28,388 bases of DNA from an uncultured Oscillospiraceae bacterium (lineage in GTDB: Bacteria > Bacillota > Clostridia > Oscillospirales > Oscillospiraceae): NCBI GenBank assembly GCA_910584285.1, contig CAJTYK010000026.1, positions 1 through 28,388 of the forward strand. The letters are read 5' to 3'. How positions within the stretch are numbered: position 1 is the first letter of the stretch; every line of letters starts with the position of its first letter. Of the stretch, positions 14,150-20,670 are shown piece by piece. The translations under genes were made by a program, and so were the position numbers. Below the pieces are notes generated by a model, which worked only from the letters and a program-made list of their open reading frames with translations, searched no databases and was not told the origin of the DNA.

Positions 14150-16234
14150 TCAGTTCTCGGCAGGCCGCTCCCCGTCGATGGGAGAGATCACGGACAGGGT
14201 TCCCTCCATGCCGTCGTCATAAAAGCGGTACTGTCCCCGTCCGGATCGCTTCACGGTGTAAAGGGCCTGATCCGCCGCCTGGAACAGGGCGTCGTAGTCG
14301 GTGCCCTGCTCCTGGGTGGTGGCCACCCCCATGCTGACGGAGATGGGGAACTCCTTGTAGCGGCCCTCCAAGGAGGCGAAGATCCGCTGGATGGCGGGCT
14401 CCACCTCCATCTTGCACTCCAGGAGGATCAGGAACTCGTCCCCGCCCACCCGGGCGGCGATGTCGCCCCCCCGGATGCACTGGCGCAGCTTGCCCGCCAG
14501 ATGGATCAGCACCCCGTCCCCGAACAGGTGGCCGTAAGTATCGTTGGCCTGCTTGAAGTGATCCAGGTCGATGATGGCCAGGGCGAACTTTCCGTCCGGC
14601 CGCTCCGCCAGCCGCTCCTGGATCCGCTTCTTGGCGGTGGCGTGGTTCAGCAGGCCCGTCATGGCATCGTGGGTGGCCATGCGCTCCAGGTTGTCCATCA
14701 TCATCCGGGAGTCGTGGATGTCCATGACCTTGCCGATGGCGCCGGTATACCGGGGGGGCTCGTCGGACGACCAGGTGGCCCGGGCCACGATCCGCGTCCA
14801 GCGGTACTCGCCGTCCATGTTCAGCATACAGTCGTAGGTGATCACCGGATGCCCCGGCGTAGTGGCGTGGAGGGCGTCCGCCAGCCCCCGCCAGTTCTCC
14901 TGGCCCAGCCGGCGCATGGACTTTTCGTCGTGGAGGGGATCCAGGGTGATCTCAGGCAGCCCCAGCTTCTCCGCCCCCCAGGCGGTGAGGGTCACCATGG
15001 GCGGCTGGGCGGTGTACTCGAACTGCACCTCCTCCGTCATGGCGGCGAAGAAGCTGTACTTCATCCGCTCGTGCTCCAGCAGTTCCAACGTGCGCTCGGA
15101 GGCGGTGAGCTCCTCATGCTTGTGCAGCTCCCGGGCCACGTTCTGCATCTCCCGCTGGTTCTGCCGCACGGCGCTGTCCCCCTCCAGCTCCTCCCGGATC
15201 TGATCCGCGCAGTCCCGCAGGCACTCCATCACCAGGGGGTTAAAGGTGCCGCACTCGCCGTTGAGGATCATCTCGATGGCCCGCTCGTGGCTGTAGGCCG
15301 GCTTGTACACCCGCTCGGAGGTGAGCGCGTCGTATACGTCGGCCAGCGCCACCATCTGGGCGGATACGGGGATCTCGTCCTCCTTCAGGCCGTCCGGGTA
15401 GCCCCGGCCGTCCCATCGCTCGTGGTGCCAGCGGCAGATCTCGTAGGCCGCCTTTACCAGCGGCTCGTCCCTGTAATCGTCCGGCAGGGCCTCCAGCATC
15501 TCCGCGCCCACCATGGAGTGGCTTTTCATGATGGCAAACTCCTCGGGGGTGAACCGCCCGGGCTTGTTGAGGATCTCCTCCGGTATGGCGATCTTGCCGA
15601 TGTCGTGGAGGGCGGAGGCGGTGCTGATGACGGAGATATCCCCCGGGTTGAGGCGGTACTTGTCCGTCTTGCGCATCAGCGCCGTCAGCAGGGTCTCGGT
15701 GAGTATGTGCACATGGCGCACGTGCATCCCGCTCTCCCCGTTGCGGAACTCCACGATGTGGCTGAGTATGTCGATCATCAGGCTGCTGGTGCGTTCCTTC
15801 TCGTAGATCTGCTCCGCCACCAGGGACACCAGCTTCTTCTGCTTGGCGTAGAGCAGCACGGTGTTCACCACCCGGCGGCGGACGATGAGCGCGTCGAAGG
15901 GCCGGCTGATGAAGTCGGTGACACCCAGATCGAAGGCCCGCTCCACATGGGAGGAGCCGCTCTCCGCCGAGATCATGATCACCGGGATGTCCTCAATCCA
16001 CCGGTTTTTATTCATGATGTTCAGCACTCCGAAGCCGTCCAGCTCCGGCATCACAATATCCAGCAGCACCAGCGAGATCTCACCGCCCCGCTTTTGCAGC
16101 ATGGCCACACCCTCATTGCCGTTCTCCGCCTCCAGAATCTCATACTCGTCCCCCAGCATATCCGCCAGAATGGAACGGTTCATCTCCGAGTCGTCCACAA
16201 TGAGGATCTTCTGTTTGTCCGAAATTCTCTCCAA
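14150..16234 (-). CDS. REC / HD-GYP / PAS-like / GGDEF c-di-GMP signalling protein
   Basis: A 694-residue cytoplasmic response regulator with both c-di-GMP hydrolysing and synthesising modules. REC: acidic pair Asp14-Asp15 and Asp59 (LLDIVMPELDG). HD-GYP phosphodiesterase: HDIGK (210-214), SHSMVGAEML (239-248) and HHERWDGRGYP (270-280). A PAS_3-like segment lies at about 395-508 (GEYRWTRIVARA). GGDEF cyclase: ALAIIDLDHFKQANDTYGH (551-569) and VGGDEF (596-601), with an I-site R588-x-x-D591. Both catalytic motifs look intact. The receiver's conserved KP lysine is Arg111 (FISRPFD). The start is TTG at 16234 with AAAGGGGG upstream; the first internal ATG lies inside the REC domain. First gene of the phosphorelay operon, upstream of the flagellar operon, it may control motility; this is inference. 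Confidence 0.92.
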   Translation of the reverse strand: MERISDKQKILIVDDSEMNRSILADMLGDEYEILEAENGNEGVAMLQKRGGEISLVLLDIVMPELDGFGVLNIMNKNRWIEDIPVIMISAESGSSHVERAFDLGVTDFISRPFDALIVRRRVVNTVLLYAKQKKLVSLVAEQIYEKERTSSLMIDILSHIVEFRNGESGMHVRHVHILTETLLTALMRKTDKYRLNPGDISVISTASALHDIGKIAIPEEILNKPGRFTPEEFAIMKSHSMVGAEMLEALPDDYRDEPLVKAAYEICRWHHERWDGRGYPDGLKEDEIPVSAQMVALADVYDALTSERVYKPAYSHERAIEMILNGECGTFNPLVMECLRDCADQIREELEGDSAVRQNQREMQNVARELHKHEELTASERTLELLEHERMKYSFFAAMTEEVQFEYTAQPPMVTLTAWGAEKLGLPEITLDPLHDEKSMRRLGQENWRGLADALHATTPGHPVITYDCMLNMDGEYRWTRIVARATWSSDEPPRYTGAIGKVMDIHDSRMMMDNLERMATHDAMTGLLNHATAKKRIQERLAERPDGKFALAIIDLDHFKQANDTYGHLFGDGVLIHLAGKLRQCIRGGDIAARVGGDEFLILLECKMEVEPAIQRIFASLEGRYKEFPISVSMGVATTQEQGTDYDALFQAADQALYTVKRSGRGQYRFYDDGMEGTLSVISPIDGERPAEN

Positions 16235-16314
16235 AGGTATACAGCCCCCTTTCTCCGGACGCCCTCCGCCCCCCAGGGGGCCGGCCTCAAGGCATAGAAG
16301 GGCACTTTGCCCTC

Positions 16315-16343
16315 ATCATACCACAGCCAACTGGGAAACACAA
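16315..16343 (-). promoter_or_regulatory. Promoter of the c-di-GMP phosphorelay operon
   Basis: TATGAT (16315-16320) preceded by TGG, an extended -10, and TTGTGT (16338-16343) 17 nt upstream as a weak -35. The start would fall about 75 nt before the TTG codon. The weak -35 with repeats just upstream suggests activator dependence. Confidence 0.6.
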
Positions 16344-16358
16344 GAACCTATTTGCAAC

Positions 16359-16389
16359 AAATTGATCACGAAATTGACCGCAAAATTGA
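16359..16389. repeat. Three AAATTGA direct repeats at 12-bp period
   Basis: AAATTGA occurs at 16359-16365, 16371-16377 and 16383-16389 (TCAATTT on the minus strand), each exactly 12 bp after the last. They lie 16-46 bp upstream of the -35 box of the phosphorelay promoter, in otherwise GC-rich DNA. This looks like a cooperative binding site array; the binding protein is unknown. Confidence 0.5.
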
Positions 16390-16430
16390 CTGCGGGACAA
16401 ATACGGCGGGCGGGCCTCCCGCCCCGGGCG

Positions 16431-16482
16431 TAAAAAGGCCCCGCCCCGCCGGGCAGGCCCGATGCCTGCCCGGCGGGGCGGG
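16431..16482 (-). terminator. Intrinsic terminator after the response regulator gene
   Basis: A perfect 19-bp GC stem (16440-16458 with 16464-16482), 5-nt loop, then CCTTTTTA on the minus strand (16431-16438). It begins five nt after the regulator stop codon and closes the sugar locus. Confidence 0.88.
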
Positions 16483-16487
16483 ACGGC

Positions 16488-17231
16488 TCAGCGTCCACAG
16501 TGGAGGTTCCGCCACTCCCCGGCGGACACTCCCTCCAGCTTTTTGAACACTCGGGAGAAGTGGGCGGTGTCGGCATAGCCCACCTGTTCCGCGATCTCGC
16601 TAATGCGCAGGGCCGGATCCTCCAGCAGCTCCTTGGCGCGGCGCACCCGCTCGGCGTTGAGCAGGTCGTAGAAGGGCTGGCCCAGGTGTCGATTTAGCAG
16701 CTTGGACAGGTGCCACTGGCTGACAAAGCAGTGATCCGCCACCTCCTGGAGGGTCAGCTTTTCCGCGCAATGTCCGGCGATGTACCCCCGGGCCTGCCGG
16801 ACGATGAAGCTGTTGGCCGCGTCCTCCGGCTCCGCCCTGTCCTCCTCCGGCGGCAGGCGATCCAGCACGCCCGTCATGTAGCTCAGCGCCTCCTCCAGCT
16901 CCTCCATCCTGGAGGGCTTGAGAAGAAACCGGGCCACCCCCAGCCGGATGGCCCGCTGGGCATACTCAAAGTCCCGGTAACCGGTGAGCACCGCGATCTG
17001 CATCCGGGGGAACTCCCCCTTCAGCCCCGCCAGCATAGTCAGCCCGTCCTCCCCCGGCATTTTGATGTCGGTGAACAGGATGTCGGGGTAGTGCTCCCGG
17101 ATGGCGGCGGCCCCGGAGACGGCGTCGCAGGCGGTGGCCACCACCCGGCAGCCGTGGCCCGCCCAGTCCACCACCTTCCGCAGTCCCTCCACAATGAGGG
17201 CCTCGTCGTCCACCAGCACCACTTTATACAT
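16488..17231 (-). CDS. YesN-type response regulator, REC plus AraC-type HTH
   Basis: A 247-residue DNA-binding response regulator. The REC domain has VDDE (8-11), phosphoacceptor Asp55 (LFTDIKMPGEDG) and LLKPSRMEEL. A linker leads to an AraC-type double HTH (about 148-245) with LQEVADHCFVSQWHLSKLLN and ISEIAEQVGYADTAHFSRVF, the second being the family signature. YesN-type regulators pair with YesM-type kinases to turn on sugar ABC transporters. The matching kinase is at 20671-22419, on the other side of the transporter genes. The gene has its own promoter (17294-17322) and terminator, so it may be made separately from the transporter. The ATG at 17231 has a purine-rich GGGAGGCGGAG upstream. 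Confidence 0.93.
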   Translation of the reverse strand: MYKVVLVDDEALIVEGLRKVVDWAGHGCRVVATACDAVSGAAAIREHYPDILFTDIKMPGEDGLTMLAGLKGEFPRMQIAVLTGYRDFEYAQRAIRLGVARFLLKPSRMEELEEALSYMTGVLDRLPPEEDRAEPEDAANSFIVRQARGYIAGHCAEKLTLQEVADHCFVSQWHLSKLLNRHLGQPFYDLLNAERVRRAKELLEDPALRISEIAEQVGYADTAHFSRVFKKLEGVSAGEWRNLHCGR

Positions 17232-17260
17232 CGTCTCCGCCTCCCAGCCGCACCGCTTTC

Positions 17261-17279
17261 TCCCTCCCCGCGGGAGGGA
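17261..17279 (-). other. Hairpin in the response regulator leader
   Basis: TCCCTCCC (17261-17268), loop CGC, GGGAGGGA (17272-17279): an 8-bp stem between the regulator's promoter and its ribosome binding site. No U-tract follows, so it is a leader structure rather than a terminator. Confidence 0.35.
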
Positions 17280-17293
17280 AACCGCTAAAAATC

Positions 17294-17322
17294 ATTATAC
17301 CCAAAGGGCGGGAACCGCGCAA
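17294..17322 (-). promoter_or_regulatory. Promoter of the response regulator gene
   Basis: TTGCGC (17317-17322), 17-nt spacer, TATAAT (17294-17299) on the minus strand, directly after the upstream permease stop. It would give a leader of about 55 nt. The -10 is perfect and the -35 matches at its first three bases. Confidence 0.6.
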
Positions 17323-17325
17323 GTC

Positions 17326-18183
17326 CTATCCCTTGATGGCGCCGGCGGTGAGGCCCTTGATGATGTGCTTTTGCAGCAGGATGTACACAGCCAGCACCGG
17401 AATGACGATCAGCACCACCGACGCGGCCATCAGCCCGTAGTCCACCCCCGCCTGGGAGCTGATCTCGTTGAGCAGCAGGGTGATGGTCTTTTCGTGGGGA
17501 TAGCGGAGGAAAAAGTTCTGGGTGAACAGGTCGTTGTAGCTCCACAGGAAGGAGAAGATGGCCACCGTGGCGAAGGACGATTTGGCGGCGGGCATGATGA
17601 TATGGAAGTACACCTGGAACACGTTGCAGCCGTCCACATAGGCGCTCTCCTCCAGCTCGATGGGCACCGACTCGATGAAGCCCATCAGCACAATGGTGGC
17701 AAAGCACAGGTTGCCGGCGATCTGGGGCAGGATGACCGCCAGCAGGGACAGCCAGCGGTTACTGCTGCTGGCGATGCCCCAGGCGGCCTCCATGCGGAAC
17801 ACCGGGATGATGGTGGAGAACACTGGGAACATCATCCCCGCCATGATCAGGCTGTAGCACAGCCCCCGGAGCCGGAAGCGGTAGCGCACCAGCCCGTAGG
17901 CCGCCAGCCCCGCCAGGATGACCACCACCACAGTGACGGAGATGGACACGATCAGGCTGTTGAGGTAGGCGTTGCTGAAATCGAACCGCTCCATGGCCTT
18001 GGTGTAATTGTCCAGGGTGAAGCCGTTTCCGGGGGTGGGGAGGGAGAAGGAGTCCTTACGGATCAGCCCCTTCTCCCGGAAGGAGTTCAGGATAACCCAG
18101 ACAAAGGGGTACAGGGTGGTCAGCGCCCAGACGGTGAGCGCCGCATAGGTGCATACCTTGGCAGGTGTCACTTTTTTACCCAT
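17326..18183 (-). CDS. Carbohydrate ABC transporter permease (MalG/LacG type)
   Basis: An inner-membrane permease half of a CUT1 sugar importer, 285 residues. It opens with a membrane helix YAALTVWALTTLYPFVWVIL followed by NSFREKGLI, typical of MalG-like subunits. Further helices include VTVVVVILAGLAAYGLVRY. The EAA loop that contacts the ATPase is LEESAYVDGCNVFQVYFHII. The C-terminus has VYILLQKHIIKGLTAGAIKG, the usual end of this family. The ATG at 18183 has AAGGAGGG upstream. It lies 12 nt after its partner permease. Confidence 0.94.
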   Translation of the reverse strand: MGKKVTPAKVCTYAALTVWALTTLYPFVWVILNSFREKGLIRKDSFSLPTPGNGFTLDNYTKAMERFDFSNAYLNSLIVSISVTVVVVILAGLAAYGLVRYRFRLRGLCYSLIMAGMMFPVFSTIIPVFRMEAAWGIASSSNRWLSLLAVILPQIAGNLCFATIVLMGFIESVPIELEESAYVDGCNVFQVYFHIIMPAAKSSFATVAIFSFLWSYNDLFTQNFFLRYPHEKTITLLLNEISSQAGVDYGLMAASVVLIVIPVLAVYILLQKHIIKGLTAGAIKG

Positions 18184-18195
18184 GACGCGCCCTCC

Positions 18196-19095
18196 TTACA
18201 GGTCGTTCCGGGGCCGAAATACCCGGTTGGCCACGTTGGACAGCACCACCCCCAGCACCACGATCAGCATGGCGATGGCGGAGCCGTAGTCCACATTCCC
18301 GCGGTTGAAGGTCTGGTGGTACATATAGGTGCCGGTGAGCCAGCCCTGATTCTGAGGCATCCCCGCCCCGAACATGACCCAGGGCAGGTCGAACACCTTC
18401 AGCGCCCCGGTGATGGCCAGCACCAGGCAGGTGCACAGCACGTTGCGCAGCAGGGGCAGGGTGATGTAGCGCACCTTGGCCAGCCCCACGCAGCCGTCCA
18501 AGGCGGCGGCCTCATAGAGATCCTGGGGGATGTTGTTCAGCCCCGTCACCAATATGACGAAGTAGAAGCCCACGTACTGCCACATCACGGGGGTCAGCAT
18601 GGTGGGCAGGAAGTGATCCGCGTCCTTCCAGTCGATGTTTTGAGAGATGAGCCCCAGATTCATCAAGAGCTGGTTGAGCATACCGCCGTTGAACAAAAAG
18701 ATCAGGTTGAACATGAGGCCCAGGGCGGTGGCGGAGATGACGATAGGAAAGAAGTACAGCGTGCGGAACAGCTGCGCCCCCACCCGGATGGAGTCCACCA
18801 GCAGGGCCAGGATGAGGGCGATGCCCACCTGGAACACCACGGTGCAGATGGTGAGTATGACCGTATTGCCCAGAGCGGTGCGCAGGTTGGGATCCTGGAA
18901 CAGCTCGGCGTAGTTGGCCCACCAGGGGTCGTTGAGCCCCTGGGCGGGCGTGCCCAGGCCGGTGATGTCGGAGAAGCTGTTGATGATGTTTTGCAGGAAG
19001 GGGTAGTAGAGGTAGAGGATGAGGAACAGGAACGCCGGGAGCAGAAAGACCACCAGGGGGCCCTTCCGTTTATACAGGGTGGAGCTTGTATTCAT
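18196..19095 (-). CDS. Carbohydrate ABC transporter permease (MalF/LacF type)
   Basis: The other permease half of the CUT1 importer, 299 residues. A Lys/Arg start precedes the first helix LVVFLLPAFLFLILYLYYPF, followed by five more helices. The EAA loop is LYEAAALDGCVGLAKVRYIT with TLPLL after it. The family motif near the end is DYGSAIAMLIVVLGVVLS. It lies between the binding protein (about 80 nt, containing a terminator-like hairpin) and the MalG-type permease (12 nt). No ATPase gene accompanies the pair, so it probably uses a shared MsmX/MsiK-type ATPase encoded elsewhere. Confidence 0.94.
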   Translation of the reverse strand: MNTSSTLYKRKGPLVVFLLPAFLFLILYLYYPFLQNIINSFSDITGLGTPAQGLNDPWWANYAELFQDPNLRTALGNTVILTICTVVFQVGIALILALLVDSIRVGAQLFRTLYFFPIVISATALGLMFNLIFLFNGGMLNQLLMNLGLISQNIDWKDADHFLPTMLTPVMWQYVGFYFVILVTGLNNIPQDLYEAAALDGCVGLAKVRYITLPLLRNVLCTCLVLAITGALKVFDLPWVMFGAGMPQNQGWLTGTYMYHQTFNRGNVDYGSAIAMLIVVLGVVLSNVANRVFRPRNDL

Positions 19096-19128
19096 GCGCG
19101 GTCACCTTCCCTTGCCGTAGTTTGGGGG

Positions 19129-19159
19129 AAAAGGCCCCGCCCACAGGGCAGGGCCTTTT
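19129..19159 (-). terminator. Leaky terminator between binding protein and permease genes
   Basis: AAAAGGCCCCGCCC (19129-19142), loop ACA, GGGCAGGGCCTTTT (19146-19159): a 14-bp stem with one mismatch, ending in TTTT on the minus strand. It sits just after the binding-protein stop. The short U-run should allow read-through, giving more binding protein than permease, a known pattern in such operons. Confidence 0.65.
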
Positions 19160-19175
19160 TGTCGTCAGGTCCGGA

Positions 19176-20501
19176 TCAGTTTAAGGCAATGGCGGAGGCC
19201 ACCGCCTCCTCGGCGGTCATGGCGCCGGTGACCACATTCTGCACGTTGCCGAACAGGTCGGCCTTGGCCTCGCTGGTGATGGTGTCCTGCACCGCGCCCA
19301 CCACGCCGGTGATGGCGCCGTTGGCCTTGGCGGCGGACTCCTGGAGGGGATTCAGGCCGGAGGGGGAGGCGCCGTTCTTCAGGGCGGTGACCTCGGTGGT
19401 GACGAAATCGCTCATCACCTCGTCGGAGGTCATGTGCTTGACGAACTCCACGGCGGCGTCACGCTTGGCGGGGTCGTCCCAGGCCTTCTTGGTGATGAAG
19501 TAGCCCATGGAGATGCCGCCGATGGCCTCGCTGGCCTTGCGCTCGCCCTTGGCGGGGACGTAGGAGATGGCAAAGTTCTCCAGGTTCTCCGGGTAGTTGT
19601 CCACAAAGTGGGTCACCTTCCAGGAGCCGTCGATCAGGAAGGCGGCCTCGCCGTCCCCAAAGAGCTGGACGGTCTCCGCGTCGGTGGCGGTGAGGGTGTT
19701 GGAGGGGAAGTAGCCCTTCTCGTACAGATCCTTGATGTCGTTCAGGGCGGCGCACCACTTCTGGCCCGCGGCGTCGTCGGCGGAGGCGGGGATGTCCAGC
19801 TGGTTGGCCAGGGTGCCGTTGTTCATGACGCAGAACTCAAACCAGTAGTGGGGCACCTCAAACAGGGAGCAGGCGATGGGGGCGTAGCCCTTGGCCTTGA
19901 TGGCCTCGCAGTCCTTCAGGAACTGATCCCAGGTGTAGTCCGGGCCGGGGACGGCCACGCCGCAGTCGGCCAGCACCTTGGTATTGACGAACATATTCTC
20001 CCAGAAGCCGGAGGAGGGGACGGCGTAGTTCTTGCCATCGGAGGCCACGGCCAGCATGGAGTCCCGCATATTGGAGCCGTAGTCGGGGTACTCGGCCCGG
20101 ATGGTGGCCAGATCCACCACCTTACCCGCCTGGACGATAGGCTCGGCGTCGGCGTTGGTGAAGAAGAACAGCACGTCGGGCTCGGTGCCGGTCTGGAAGT
20201 CGGTGAGCACCTTGGCCTTCCACTCCTCGTTGGAGGTGCCGGAGGCATCCAGGATCTTGTTGCCGGTGGCCTCCTCATAGGCCTTCACGGCGTTCTCGTA
20301 GTTCTTCCGGTTGCCGTCGTCGCCGCCGTAGGAGGTGACCACGTTCAGCTCCACCGAGCCGGCGGGCTTTGCGCTGTTCTGTCCGCCGGGGCCGGGATCC
20401 TTGGTGGGATCGCCGCCGGTGGGGGTTCCGCCGCAGCCCGCCAGCATACCCAGCAGCAGCATAGCGGCAAGAAGCAGTGCAAGAAGTCTGTTCTTTTTCA
20501 T
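19176..20501 (-). CDS. Extracellular sugar-binding lipoprotein of the ABC importer
   Basis: A 441-residue family 1 (MalE-like, COG1653-type) solute-binding protein. The lipoprotein signal is MKKNRLLALLLAAMLLLGML followed by lipobox LAGC, lipidated at Cys23. A Gly/Pro/Asp linker (24-48) tethers the domain to the membrane. The mature protein begins VELNVVTSYGG and has features of the family such as EEATGNKI, FQTGTEPDVLFFF and GDGEAAFLIDGSWKVTHF. The ATG at 20501 has GGAGG (20509-20513) seven nt upstream; an ORF extending to 20687 is not real coding. The sugar cannot be read from sequence, but the adjacent GH94 phosphorylase suggests a beta-linked disaccharide or short oligosaccharide. Confidence 0.94.
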   Translation of the reverse strand: MKKNRLLALLLAAMLLLGMLAGCGGTPTGGDPTKDPGPGGQNSAKPAGSVELNVVTSYGGDDGNRKNYENAVKAYEEATGNKILDASGTSNEEWKAKVLTDFQTGTEPDVLFFFTNADAEPIVQAGKVVDLATIRAEYPDYGSNMRDSMLAVASDGKNYAVPSSGFWENMFVNTKVLADCGVAVPGPDYTWDQFLKDCEAIKAKGYAPIACSLFEVPHYWFEFCVMNNGTLANQLDIPASADDAAGQKWCAALNDIKDLYEKGYFPSNTLTATDAETVQLFGDGEAAFLIDGSWKVTHFVDNYPENLENFAISYVPAKGERKASEAIGGISMGYFITKKAWDDPAKRDAAVEFVKHMTSDEVMSDFVTTEVTALKNGASPSGLNPLQESAAKANGAITGVVGAVQDTITSEAKADLFGNVQNVVTGAMTAEEAVASAIALN

Positions 20502-20553
20502 AGTAAAACCTCCATAATCATTTGCGCCCTTCGCGCTTTTTTTGTGCAATATC

Positions 20554-20582
20554 ATCATACACCTATTTGAGCGCGGGGCGAA
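20554..20582 (-). promoter_or_regulatory. Possible promoter of the transporter genes
   Basis: TATGAT (20554-20559) with TTCGCC (20577-20582) 17 nt upstream, in the AT-rich part of the 170-nt gap between the kinase and the binding protein. The -35 is poor, fitting a promoter activated by the YesN-type regulator. Confidence 0.35.
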
Positions 20583-20670
20583 TAGCCCGGGTTGCCATTT
20601 CTTGTATATCCTTGGGCGGAAGGGGCTTCCCCCGGGCAGGCCGGGCAAAAGGAGACAAAAAAGGACAAAT

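Noticed and set aside
16343..16357. Further copy of the intergenic repeat end (AGAACCT)
   Set aside because: Similarity stops after seven bases, which is expected by chance.
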